A DNA stretch of 64,000 bases from Streptomyces cinerochromogenes (lineage in GTDB: Bacteria; Actinomycetota; Actinomycetes; Streptomycetales; Streptomycetaceae): positions 496,001 through 560,000 of the forward strand of contig NZ_BMRM01000003.1 of assembly GCF_014648635.1 (NCBI RefSeq), in the 5' to 3' direction. Below, one piece after another: positions 8,468 through 16,512 of this stretch. Position 1 is the stretch's first letter. Each line of letters starts with the position of its first letter. The notes below the pieces were generated by a model that did not search any database, was not told the origin of the DNA, and saw only the letters and a list, made by a program, of their open reading frames with translations. The position numbers and the translations under genes were made by a program.

Positions 8468-9040
8468 ATGATCTCACCTGACCGTAGAGTCGCCGAGCGT
8501 GAGGCGGCGGAGACCATCACGTATCGCGTGGCGGAGAGTGAGAGGGACAGATCCGCCGTCATCAAGGGCGAGTTCAGCTCGGACACCGTCTTCGAAGTGG
8601 TCGGTTCCGAGGGCGGGTTCACCATTCGGCCCGCCCGGTTGGACCCGCCGGTGCACAAGGTCTTTCCCGACGACGAGCCCGAGGCCGGTGAGACGTCGGA
8701 GGACGAGCGCCGGTTTGTCGCGCTGGACGGCGAACTCGTGTGCGGCTATGTCGACACGAGGTATGAGCCCTGGAACCAGCGGCTGGTCATTGCCGATATC
8801 GAGGTGGCCGGGCCGTACCAGGGACGGGGGATCGGACGCACGCTGATGAGCCACGCCGTCGACCGGGCCCGAGAATGCGGTGCCGGGCACGTGTGGCTGG
8901 AAGTGACGAACATCAACGCTCCGGCCATCCGCGCCTACCAGCGCATGGGGTTCACCTTCTGCGGCTTGGACACTTCCCTCTACAGCGCCACCGAGTCCGA
9001 GGGGGAGACGGCGCTGTACATGAGCCTCTTCCTCGACTGA
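8468..9040 (+). CDS. sat: Streptothricin N-acetyltransferase (GNAT)
   Basis: Protein of 190 aa. The ATG at 8468 has a close GAGGA; a further upstream start is unlikely because the preceding bases are IS-derived. The order T-V-F-E-V, K-V-F-P-D-D, W-N-Q-R-L-V-I-A-D-I-E-V, Q-G-R-G-I-G-R-T-L-M (acetyl-CoA loop, residues ~117-126), L-W-L-E-V-T-N-I-N-A-P-A-I and M-G-F-T-F-C-G-L-D matches Streptomyces streptothricin acetyltransferases closely from memory. The enzyme acetylates the beta-lysine amine of streptothricin using acetyl-CoA, giving resistance in the cytosol. No streptothricin biosynthesis genes are seen here, so it is a stand-alone resistance gene. Confidence 0.85.
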   Translation: MISPDRRVAEREAAETITYRVAESERDRSAVIKGEFSSDTVFEVVGSEGGFTIRPARLDPPVHKVFPDDEPEAGETSEDERRFVALDGELVCGYVDTRYEPWNQRLVIADIEVAGPYQGRGIGRTLMSHAVDRARECGAGHVWLEVTNINAPAIRAYQRMGFTFCGLDTSLYSATESEGETALYMSLFLD

Positions 9041-9092
9041 TCCGCTGGCCGGGAGTCGGCCCAGTGCTTGGACGAAGCCCTGACGGCCGCTG

Positions 9093-9133
9093 CCGCCCGC
9101 TGTCTCCGGTCCTCACCGGCGGACAGCGGGCGG
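9093..9133. terminator. Strong hairpin between convergent genes
   Basis: A perfect 12-bp stem (9093-9104 with 9122-9133, CCGCCCGCTGTC) encloses a loop that itself forms CCGGT/ACCGG. It lies 52 nt after sat and before the end of the convergent GNAT gene, so it probably terminates transcription in both directions. There is no T-tract, as is usual in Streptomyces. Confidence 0.75.
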
Positions 9134-9327
9134 ACTGCACTCAGTTCACGGCGGTGCTGGAGAAGATCCGCGTTCCCCGGAGCGGGCCGGGCAGGCCGCA
9201 TTGGCTCCGCACATGATGAACCGCCGGGCAGGTCCTTGCGGCGTCAGCCGTTGCTCGTTAGGTCTTCCCACCTGTCCACAGGAGTGTTGTGGGAGACGGC
9301 GACACATGACTGTCGATTGTCTCGCGA

Positions 9328-10089
9328 TCAGCCGCGTTCGAAGCAGTGGGAGTGACCGATGACGGAGAAGCCGCGACGCTCATACCAGTGGCGTGGCCAG
9401 TCCGCCGCATCGGCGATCAGGAATCGGGTGCTGCAGTTTTCCTCGACAGCCAGGCGCAGAGCGGTGGCCAGGACCGCATCGGCATACCCGCACCTGAGGT
9501 GGTCCGTCGAAGTGATCAGATCCTCGATCTGTGCCATGCCGGATCCTGGGTCCACATAGAGGTCGGCCCATGAGGCGACCTCCCCTTCCTCCGTGCGGGC
9601 ACCGATGAAGCGAACGATGTCGGCCCCGCCCCGGCGAGCCTCGCGTCGCTCGACGAGGTGGCGTATGACCTCGTTGTCGACGTCCGGAAGGAGACCCCGC
9701 CATCGCCGGGTGAGCGGAGTACGTATCGCGTCGAGGTCTACCTCATCAGCCGGTTTGCCGGTCGGCACCGGGCCTGCGTGCAGCATGACCAGATAGGTGG
9801 AGTGGGTGTATCCAGCCCGGATCAGCCGCTCTGCGCACGCCAAGCCGACTGCGTCGTCAAGGACTGAGACCAGTCGGTGTGGCAGATGGCCCAGTGCTTC
9901 CTCCGCGATCGCGGGCAGCGCCTCCGGATCCACGGCCGCGTTGATGACCACCTGGTTGTTCGCACGGGAATGGGCGAAGGCATCGTCATGTACAGCGAAC
10001 CCGCCCGGTAAGTCGACGACGTGCCCGGCCTGGCGACGGGCGAAGGTGGACAGGAAGGCGTTGATCCGCTGAAGTTCTGCGCTCGGCAT
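9328..10089 (-). CDS. GNAT-family N-acetyltransferase
   Basis: Protein of 253 aa starting at ATG 10089 (weak AGG upstream). The C-terminal half has the GNAT layout: F-I-G-A-R-T-E-E-G-E-V-A-S-W-A-D-L-Y-V (strands 3-4), a diverged acetyl-CoA turn (S-T-D-H-L-R-C-G-Y-A-D-A-V-L), F-L-I-A-D-A-A-D-W-P and W-Y-E-R-R-G-F-S-V-I-G at the end. The N-terminal half may be a second degenerate GNAT unit. The substrate is unknown. It is transcribed towards sat, with the shared hairpin between them. Confidence 0.75.
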   Translation of the reverse strand: MPSAELQRINAFLSTFARRQAGHVVDLPGGFAVHDDAFAHSRANNQVVINAAVDPEALPAIAEEALGHLPHRLVSVLDDAVGLACAERLIRAGYTHSTYLVMLHAGPVPTGKPADEVDLDAIRTPLTRRWRGLLPDVDNEVIRHLVERREARRGGADIVRFIGARTEEGEVASWADLYVDPGSGMAQIEDLITSTDHLRCGYADAVLATALRLAVEENCSTRFLIADAADWPRHWYERRGFSVIGHSHCFERG

Positions 10090-10444
10090 GGAGGGAGCCT
10101 ATGCAGGCGTGACCATGGCCGCCTTCGAATTGCCCGGCGGGGGAGCACTGCCCTGAGGCCGGCCGGTCATCTCGCCTTCGAACACAGCGGCGCTTCGGCA
10201 ACGGGACCTTGAAGAGGACACCGGCCGCGACCAGGATTCCTCCACCGTTCGCCGAGGAATCTGGTGGAGGACTCGGCGGCGGCCTACGGACCGGCGGACG
10301 GTCACCTCTGTCAGGGGCAGCAGGGCCGGCCGGAGTCTTCGCCCGGCCGAAGAGCGCTGGGTTCGCGCCCTTCTCCAGGGTCGATAGCGTGGGGGCGTTC
10401 CGACGTGGGGACTCTGGGGGCCGTTGGGCGTATGAGGGGGGCTG
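10090..10444. other. 355-nt leader region with two mutually exclusive hairpins
   Basis: No gene is seen. At 10235-10270, GATTCCTC (10235-10242) can pair with GAGGAATC (10254-10261), while CCTCCACC (10239-10246) can pair with GGTGGAGG (10263-10270). The two 8-bp stems share CCTC and cannot coexist. This would lie in a long 5' leader of the CoiA-like gene if the promoter is upstream. Confidence 0.45.
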
Positions 10445-11839
10445 ATGGGGTACACCGCCGTACACCCGGTGTGGGGTCGGCTGGACGCGTCGTTGGACGA
10501 CCTCGGGTGCGGCCGCTCCTGGGCGGACGTCCACCGTGTCAAGGGGCTGGAGTTGGCGTGCCCGGAGTGCCGGGGCCGGGTCTTCGCCCGGGTTTCCCAG
10601 CACAGCTTCCGGCACTTCTACCATCATGTACGGCCGAAGGACTGCGAGCTGGCGAACGAATCGCCGGAGCACCACCTGCTGAAGCTGGAGCTGGCCATGG
10701 CTGCTCGGGCGGCGGGTTGGCGGGCCGAGCTGGAAGTGAGCAGCGAGACCCGGAACTGGCGGGCCGACGTGATGGTCTTCGACGAGCGCGACCGCCCCTT
10801 CATGGCTTTGGAGGCGCAGTTGTCGCCCATGACACCGCAGGACGCGCGCATGCGCACGGCCCGCTATGCGCAGGACGGAGTGGCGGTGTGCTGGGTGGCG
10901 GTGCAGGACCGGCCGTGGGAACGCGTCGTCCCCTCCCTGAGGGTGCGCTTCCCGCAGCAGCGGGGCGAGGCGTGGACGGTGTGCCATGGGATGGCGCGCT
11001 ACACCTGGTCGCCGCGCACGCTGAAAGCGAAGGCGAAGTGGGTGCACATCACCTGCCCGCTCGGCGACGCGGTCAAGTGGATTCTCGACGGGCGGGTGCA
11101 CGCCCACACCGGCGCGAACGGCACGGTGTGGTGGACAGCGTCCGCGTACGAGCAACTGGCCGTCGAGCGCGCCCGGCTGGAGGCCGAAGCCGAAGCCGGC
11201 GAACGGGCTGCTGCGGCCGAGCGCCGGCGCCGGGAAGCCGAGCATCGAGCAGCCGCCGCCGCGCAACGCCGCCGGGACGCCGAGCAGCGGGCACGGGAGC
11301 GGGCGCAGAAGCGTGAGGCCGAACTGCGGCGCCTGGCGGGATTCTTCGAGCATGCGGGCCTGGGTGCCGCTGTGTGGGAGACGTTCACGCAGATGGTCCG
11401 CTCCGCCTCGGGCAAGGCGATCAAGTACGGCGACCCGAGCCCCGCCCACGGCAACGGCTTACCCGTCTACGCCCGGCCGCGGTGGGCAAGCGACGGATTC
11501 TCGCTGGCCGGTGTGGTGTGCCCTGACCCCTCGGCGATCGCCGAGTGGCCGAAGGAACTGACGATACTGGTGCCGAACCAGACCTGGCTCTCTCGTATCC
11601 AGGCAGCCGCCCGGGCGCCGCTCAAGGTGGCGGTGCTGAACCCGGTCACCGGCCGCAGCAACTTCGTGCGTGTTGCCCCCAACCCGCTGTTGCTCCCGTC
11701 GGGTCCTAGACGATCAAGCCCTGCGTCCGGCGGGCTCGTCCCGCGGACGCCTTCCGCCGTCTCGCCGATCGCTTCCCGGCCACGCGACGGGAGCGCGGCC
11801 GGACGGGGCGGCTCGCGGCACGGAGTCGTCGAAGCGTAA
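10445..11839 (+). CDS. CoiA-like protein (zinc-finger plus nuclease-like core, coiled-coil)
   Basis: Protein of 464 aa from ATG 10445, with GAGGGGG upstream. An N-terminal zinc-binding unit is suggested by C-P-E-C (C39/C42) and a later F-Y-H-H plus Cys. Next comes E-H-H-L-L-K-L-E-L-A and a PD-(D/E)xK-like core, W-R-A-D-V-M-V-F-D followed by A-L-E-A-Q-L-S. This is the layout of the CoiA competence family, predicted to be a nuclease. Residues ~237-300 are an Arg/Glu/Ala-rich coiled coil, followed by a C-terminal domain and a Ser/Pro/Arg tail. Natural competence is not typical of Streptomyces, so the role (DNA processing or defence) is open. Confidence 0.7.
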   Translation: MGYTAVHPVWGRLDASLDDLGCGRSWADVHRVKGLELACPECRGRVFARVSQHSFRHFYHHVRPKDCELANESPEHHLLKLELAMAARAAGWRAELEVSSETRNWRADVMVFDERDRPFMALEAQLSPMTPQDARMRTARYAQDGVAVCWVAVQDRPWERVVPSLRVRFPQQRGEAWTVCHGMARYTWSPRTLKAKAKWVHITCPLGDAVKWILDGRVHAHTGANGTVWWTASAYEQLAVERARLEAEAEAGERAAAAERRRREAEHRAAAAAQRRRDAEQRARERAQKREAELRRLAGFFEHAGLGAAVWETFTQMVRSASGKAIKYGDPSPAHGNGLPVYARPRWASDGFSLAGVVCPDPSAIAEWPKELTILVPNQTWLSRIQAAARAPLKVAVLNPVTGRSNFVRVAPNPLLLPSGPRRSSPASGGLVPRTPSAVSPIASRPRDGSAAGRGGSRHGVVEA

Positions 11840-11975
11840 GTGGCGCATGCGCCGTTGGCGGTGCTCGTGGGTGCTGTGCAGCATCACTGATCGGATGGTG
11901 TCCAGGACCGTTGCCGACCTACAGGGGAGTTGGCGTCACCACCGCGTTGAGGCACTCGCACCCAGGAGGCAGTCA

Positions 11976-12029
11976 GATGTCCGTCAGTCCGGTTCCCCAG
12001 GGCTACAGCACCGTGACACCGTGGACCTG
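11976..12029 (+). pseudogene. N-terminal stub of a VOC/PhnB-type protein
   Basis: A good ribosome site (GGAGG at 11964-11968) precedes ATG 11976, which reads M-S-V-S-P-V-P-Q-G-Y-S-T-V-T-P-W-T then TGA. This is the standard opening of PhnB-like VOC proteins, which normally continue for ~120 more residues. The following bases carry an unrelated tail (about 12030-12137, with F-F-P-R-K-A-H-F-R-T at the end) in another frame. The gene is truncated. Confidence 0.6.
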
Positions 12030-12226
12030 AGCTCGCAGGAAACGGAACGCCGCCTCGGCGACCCGGAGTGCACCAAGGCCATGGAGTACGTCCGGAGCGC
12101 CGACTTCTTCCCCAGGAAGGCGCACTTCCGTACCTGACCCGGCAAGCCCTCCACCGGCGGCGCAGGCAAGCCCACGGTGGTCCCGTGAAGCCAGCGTTGT
12201 CAGTGGTGGCTGGAACGCTGGACGGC

Positions 12227-12499
12227 ATGAACAGCGACGACGAGCAACTGCTGCAAGGCCGGGTCTACGGCGCCGACCCCGACCACCCGGGACCGCTCCC
12301 CGGCCGGAGCTACGTCGAACTCGTGGGCGGCCCGCTGGACGGGCTGCTCCTGGACATCACAGGCTGGACGCAGGATGAGATCGGCACGGGTGTTTCCCTG
12401 CTGACGGACCTCGGGCAGTTCGGGCCCGGCGGCCGGGCGCTGTACGACCCTCGCCCGGGCAGCTCCGGCCGCTTCGACTGGTCGGGCGACAGCCCCTGA
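12227..12499 (+). CDS. Small conserved hypothetical protein (90 aa)
   Basis: ATG 12227 gives 90 aa containing Y-V-E-L-V-G-G-P-L-D-G-L-L-L-D-I-T-G-W and F-G-P-G-G-R-A-L-Y-D-P, a pattern I recall from short Streptomyces proteins of unknown function. There is no clear ribosome site at this ATG; a GTG at 12185 in frame is an alternative. Soluble and acidic. Its neighbours give no hint of a role. Confidence 0.6.
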   Translation: MNSDDEQLLQGRVYGADPDHPGPLPGRSYVELVGGPLDGLLLDITGWTQDEIGTGVSLLTDLGQFGPGGRALYDPRPGSSGRFDWSGDSP

Positions 12500-12656
12500 C
12501 CCTGTGACCGGGCCAGGGAGGGCTGCCGGGGTGACGTCGCCGGGGGAGAGGCCGGGGCGCGGGCGGTGCCGGTGTACGGGGTGTACGTGGGTTGCTGCTT
12601 CCGTCTCATGTGGTCGGAGGCAGAGGGTCAGGACGAGCGTGGATTCCCCGGGTCGT

Positions 12657-13277
12657 TCATCGGTTCAGCGATGTCGCAGGAGGTAGCGGCGAGTGCTGCG
12701 GGGAGGCTTGGATCATCTGGATGACGAAGCCGGCGAATCGCCTGGAGGCAGCTGCCCGGCTGGAGGGCGTGCTTGCGTGGATTCCCCGGTTCGCCATGAG
12801 CATGAGAATCAGATCGTCCGGGATCAGGAAGTCGGGGCGCAGGTGACCGGACTCCCTCGCGCGGAGGGCCAGTTCGGTGACTGCTTTCACTGTGTATGCG
12901 CGGTCCGCGGTCACGTCCGCCGCGTTCGGAAACGTCGACATGAAGGCTTCGGTGAAGCCTCGGTCCCGGGCGTGCAGCTCGCAGATCTTCTCGATGACCG
13001 AGCAGAGTCCGTGCCAGGGGTCGGGATCGGCGTACCCCCGGTCCACGATGGCGCGGCACTCGCGCATCTGGTCCGCAAAGGCCTCGGTGACCAGCGCCTG
13101 CTTGGTGGGGAAGTGGCGGTAGAGGGTGGCGGGTCCCACCCCGGCACGCCGCGCGACCTCGCGCATCGGCACGTCCAGCCCGCGGGCGGAGAACAGCGTG
13201 CGGGCCGCCTCGAGTATCCGCGCGCGATTGCTTGCCGCGTCGGAGCGCAGGACGTGAGGCAATCGGTCTGTCACCAC
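12657..13277 (-). CDS. TetR-family transcriptional regulator
   Basis: Protein of 206 aa starting at one of two adjacent GTG codons (13277 or 13274). The N-terminal HTH is clear: A-A-R-T-L-F-S-A-R-G, M-R-E-V-A-R-R-A-G-V and T-L-Y-R-H-F-P-T-K-Q-A-L-V. The C-terminal ligand domain is helical (G-F-T-E-A-F-M-S-T-F; A-L-R-A-R-E-S-G-H-L-R-P-D-F) and resembles the group next to oxidoreductases and multidrug genes. It is divergent from the quinone reductase at 13440; the intergenic CGGACG/CGTCCG inverted repeat lies 17 nt from the start and is a likely autoregulatory operator. Confidence 0.85.
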   Translation of the reverse strand: MVTDRLPHVLRSDAASNRARILEAARTLFSARGLDVPMREVARRAGVGPATLYRHFPTKQALVTEAFADQMRECRAIVDRGYADPDPWHGLCSVIEKICELHARDRGFTEAFMSTFPNAADVTADRAYTVKAVTELALRARESGHLRPDFLIPDDLILMLMANRGIHASTPSSRAAASRRFAGFVIQMIQASPQHSPLPPATSLNR

Positions 13278-13293
13278 TCTCACTTTAGCCAAG

Positions 13294-13319
13294 CGGACGG
13301 GGGCGTCCGTTAGCGTCCG
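13294..13319. promoter_or_regulatory. Candidate TetR operator
   Basis: CGGACG (13294-13299), 4 G, CGTCCG (13304-13309) form a perfect 6-bp inverted repeat. A third half-site CGTCCG follows at 13314-13319. Its position between the divergent TetR and quinone reductase genes suggests control of both. Confidence 0.5.
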
Positions 13320-13439
13320 AGGTGCAGAGACTTCACGCCCGTGTCTGGTGGGCCGAGGCCACCGTCCGACAGCACGCCGGCCGTGGCCTTGGGCCGGATG
13401 CGCAGTCGCCCGTACCCAGCCGAGAAGATGGAGACCACG

Positions 13440-14402
13440 TTGAAGGCAGTGGTGATCCGAGAGTTCGGACGTCCCGAAGGCATGGCGGTCATCGACCTCC
13501 CCACCCCCCTTCCTGCCGCCGGGCAGGTGCTCGTCGCCACCGAGGCGGTGGGGGTCGGGGGTGTCGACACCCTGATCCGTAGCGGAGCCCTGACCGCCTA
13601 CGGTTTCCAGGAGGGCCACGTCCCCGGCAGCGAGGTCGCGGGGAGCGTGACAGCAGTCGGTGACGGCGTCGACGCGTCGTGGATCGGACGGCGGGTGTGG
13701 GGGTCCACCGGTACCGGCGGAGGCTACGTCGAACAAGCTGTCGCGTCGGTCGAAGAGATCGTCCCTCTGCCCGCGGACCTGTCCGCCACCGACGCGGTGA
13801 CGCTCGGCAGTGCCGGTGTGGTGGCCCGCTTCGGGCTCGCCCACGCCCACTTCGCTCCCGGGGAGACGGTCCTGGTGCGCGGAGCGGCCGGCAGCATCGG
13901 GATCATGGTGGTGCAGCTCGCGGCTCGAGGCGGTGCGGCGGCAGTGGCGGTCACCACCTCATCGGCCGAGCGCGGCGAGCGGCTGCGCAAGATCGGCGCG
14001 ACCCACGTACTGGACCGCTTCGGTGGGGGAGCGGACGATGCCCCGGCGGGTTACGACGTCATCATCGACGTGGTGGCCGGGGAGCACCTGCCCTCGTTCT
14101 TCGCTCGGCTCAACCCCAATGGCCGGATGGTCGTCGTGGGTGCCGTCGCGGGCCAGCCGCCGGCGGACTTCGGCACAGAGATGATGGCGGCGTTTCAGAA
14201 GTCGCTGTCCTTCGCCACTTTCAGCGCGGCCACCGTCACGCCGGCCGACCGTAACGCCGTGCGCGCGGAGCAGTTCGCTGCGGCGGGCCGCGGGGAGATC
14301 GAGGCGGTGGTACACGAGGTGCTGCCGCTGGAGCAAGCCGTGCTGGCGCACCAGAAGATGGACGCGGGTGAGGTTTTCGGCCGCATCGTGCTGGCGCCGT
14401 AG
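13440..14402 (+). CDS. Zinc-less MDR / NADPH:quinone reductase-like oxidoreductase
   Basis: Protein of 320 aa. The TTG at 13440 is preferred: it gives L-K-A-V-V-I-R-E-F-G, the normal M-K-A-V-V start of the family, and GGAG lies 6 nt upstream; the in-frame ATG at 13428 has poorer spacing. It shows H-V-P-G-S-E-V-A-G (GroES-like domain), and R-G-A-A-G-S-I-G-I-M-V-V-Q-L-A for NADP binding. No catalytic-zinc Cys/His set is present, so it is a QOR-type reductase acting on quinones or enones. It is divergent from and probably repressed by the TetR gene. Confidence 0.85.
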   Translation: MKAVVIREFGRPEGMAVIDLPTPLPAAGQVLVATEAVGVGGVDTLIRSGALTAYGFQEGHVPGSEVAGSVTAVGDGVDASWIGRRVWGSTGTGGGYVEQAVASVEEIVPLPADLSATDAVTLGSAGVVARFGLAHAHFAPGETVLVRGAAGSIGIMVVQLAARGGAAAVAVTTSSAERGERLRKIGATHVLDRFGGGADDAPAGYDVIIDVVAGEHLPSFFARLNPNGRMVVVGAVAGQPPADFGTEMMAAFQKSLSFATFSAATVTPADRNAVRAEQFAAAGRGEIEAVVHEVLPLEQAVLAHQKMDAGEVFGRIVLAP

Positions 14403-14513
14403 CCTCCGCGGGGCTGCCCCGCTCTTGTCTCATGAGACAGATCCGCGGTTGTTCTCGACCAGCCGCGGGCTGAGGTAGGGCACCGTCCACGTTTGGGGGT
14501 GAGCTCACTGGAG

Positions 14514-14640
14514 GGCATGAAATCCGCTCAGTCGCAACCCTCCGGTAGTCACAAAATCCTTCGACTTGCAAATCCATCTGAGGGCACAAAATTGTTCAGT
14601 CTGCAAATCCGGCGTAGGGCATAAAGTCCGTCCTGCCGCA
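14514..14640. repeat. Four ~35-bp direct repeats upstream of the DHA2 exporter
   Basis: Related units begin near 14514, 14548, 14583 and 14618. Each has a (G)GGCAYAAAATCC-like core followed by about 10 bp and TGCAAATCC-like text. Spacing is 34, 35 and 35 bp. The stretch is visibly more AT-rich than its surroundings and ends 25 bp before the -35 box. It looks like a phased operator or iteron-type array rather than coding sequence. Confidence 0.7.
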
Positions 14641-14665
14641 ACAGCTTCGGCGAGAAATTCCAAGC

Positions 14666-14694
14666 TTGACGGCGTCGTGGAGTTTGTTTATGGT
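14666..14694 (+). promoter_or_regulatory. Sigma-70-type promoter for the DHA2 exporter
   Basis: TTGACG (14666-14671) and TATGGT (14689-14694) are separated by exactly 17 bp, close to the HrdB consensus. Transcription would start near 14701, about 36 nt before the ATG at 14737. Confidence 0.7.
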
Positions 14695-14736
14695 CCAGGT
14701 CGTTCACGTCCTGTCGATCGATACCCGAGGGTGTTC

Positions 14737-16299
14737 ATGACCGTACCTCCAACGTTGCCGAAGTCCAGGCAGCGGTTGATTCTCGCCGTTCTCATGGTGT
14801 GTTCGCTGCTGATTTGGCTGGACAATACTGTCCTGAGTACTGCGCTGGAGACCCTTGCAGACCCGGTCCGTGGGCTGGGGGCCGATCCAGGTCAGCTGCA
14901 ATGGGCGACCGGTTCGTACACTCTGGCCTTCGCCACGTTGATGTTCACCGCGGGGGCATTGGGTGATCGGTATGGTCACCGGACAGTGTTCTCCAGTGGG
15001 TTGGTGATCTTCGCCGGGTCCTCTCTGTGGGCGGCGTACGCAAGCGATGCGGGCCAGCTGATCGCAGCGCGAGCTGCGATGGGGGTGGGAAGCGCGCTGA
15101 TCACGCCCGCCAATCTGGCCATCCTTATGTGGACCTTTACCGGCACTGCGCGGGCTGCCGCGATCGGCATCTTCTCGACGTCGGCCGGTGTCGGAATGGC
15201 TGCCGGCCCGGTGCTGGCAGGGTTCCTGCTCGATCATTTCTGGTGGGGCTCGGTCTTTCTGATCAACGTCCCGGTCGCGGTATTGGCGTTGGTCGGGCTC
15301 GCCCTGCTGGTTCCGAATTTCCGCAGTCCCACTCCGCGGCCGTTGGACCCCGCTGGAATGTCGCTGTCGATCAGTGGGCTCGTGGCGTTGGCCTACGGGC
15401 TGATCCGGGCGGGGCAGGTGGCTGTGTGGAGTCGTCCCGACGTCTGGGCGCCGATCGTTGTCGGTCTGGTTCTGCTGGCCGTTTTCGTACTCGTCGAACT
15501 GCGTGTCAAGGTTCCCAGCTTTGATCCGCGACTGCTCGCACAACGCACATTCGGTGGCGGCAATGTGGCGCTCGGATTGCTGCTCTTCGCTGTGGCCGCC
15601 ATCACCTTCTACAACGCGTTCTATCTGCAAGGCGCGCTCGGATTTTCGCCGATGAAGGCAGGTCTGGTGAATATCCCGACCGCATTCGGCGCGCTCGCGG
15701 GGGCGCCACTGGCCTCGCGACTGGTTCGCCGTCTGTCCCTGCGTCCTGTCGCCGTGCCGGCGCTGACCGTGGCTGCGCTGACCATGGGCGGATACGGGTT
15801 TCTCGGACTCCGGACTCCACTCGCCTGGATCGAGATCCTGTTGTTGGTACAGGGTCTTTCGATCGGCATGGTGATTGGCCCCGTCACGGCCGCACTGATC
15901 GGCAACCTGCCCTTGGAACAGGCCGGTGCGGGATCGGCCGTCACCAACACCGTGCGACAGACCGGCAGTGTGATCGGCATCGCAGTAGGCGGTACGATCA
16001 TGTCGATCACGTACCGACGTGCGATCGAACCTTCACTGGAGGGTGCACCCGGTCCGGTGCAGGATCAGGCCCGGGTTTCCGCCGAACAGGCCCGCCACGT
16101 CGCCACCGCCGTCCACCGGCCCACTCTTGCTCAGGCTGCCGACGATGCGTTTGTCCACGCCATGCACGTCGGCGCGGGCTGCATCGCGGTCATCGCACTC
16201 CTCGGAGCAGTTGTGCTGCTGGTTACCCTGCCTGCCGTCGGAAAGAAGAAGGGTCCGATACCGGAGCCGGACTACGAAGAGGCCCGCAGCTCCGTCTGA
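14737..16299 (+). CDS. MFS drug exporter, DHA2 family (14 TM)
   Basis: Protein of 520 aa; ATG 14737 with CGAGGG just upstream. It has the DHA2 signatures I-W-L-D-N-T-V-L in TM1, W-A-T-G-S-Y-T-L, G-D-R-Y-G-H-R in loop 2-3 and G-P-V-L-A-G-F-L-L in TM5. Hydrophobic segments fit 14 TMs, and the tail is polar. Such proteins export drugs or dyes by proton antiport at the cytoplasmic membrane. It has its own consensus promoter and a four-copy repeat array upstream, so it is probably tightly regulated, though no regulator gene is adjacent on the same side. Confidence 0.88.
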   Translation: MTVPPTLPKSRQRLILAVLMVCSLLIWLDNTVLSTALETLADPVRGLGADPGQLQWATGSYTLAFATLMFTAGALGDRYGHRTVFSSGLVIFAGSSLWAAYASDAGQLIAARAAMGVGSALITPANLAILMWTFTGTARAAAIGIFSTSAGVGMAAGPVLAGFLLDHFWWGSVFLINVPVAVLALVGLALLVPNFRSPTPRPLDPAGMSLSISGLVALAYGLIRAGQVAVWSRPDVWAPIVVGLVLLAVFVLVELRVKVPSFDPRLLAQRTFGGGNVALGLLLFAVAAITFYNAFYLQGALGFSPMKAGLVNIPTAFGALAGAPLASRLVRRLSLRPVAVPALTVAALTMGGYGFLGLRTPLAWIEILLLVQGLSIGMVIGPVTAALIGNLPLEQAGAGSAVTNTVRQTGSVIGIAVGGTIMSITYRRAIEPSLEGAPGPVQDQARVSAEQARHVATAVHRPTLAQAADDAFVHAMHVGAGCIAVIALLGAVVLLVTLPAVGKKKGPIPEPDYEEARSSV

Positions 16300-16512
16300 C
16301 AGCGTGATGGCAGAACCCGGGCTCAGGCCCGCCGCAGGGCGAGGGCAGCGGCACATACCCTCCGAAACGGACCGGCCATTCACCCCAGGGCTGACCGCTA
16401 CAGATCGACGACGAGCGTTTTCCGGCGGAAGAACAGACCCGTTCAATCCGCCGGGCGCATGGCTGCTGACGTGTGCCTCGGCCTCAACACCCGACAACCT
16501 GACGGATTGATG

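Noticed and set aside
10264..11316. 350-aa + frame overlapping the CoiA-like gene
   Set aside because: Gly/Arg-rich, no motif; the 10445 frame has the zinc-finger and nuclease text.
14514..14640. CRISPR-like array
   Set aside because: Units are imperfect, directly adjacent at 34-35 bp with no unique spacers, and no cas genes are present.
16300..16512. CGGGC-TCAG-GCCCG as terminator between exporter and glycosyltransferase
   Set aside because: Only a 5-bp stem; too weak to call in DNA this rich in G and C.
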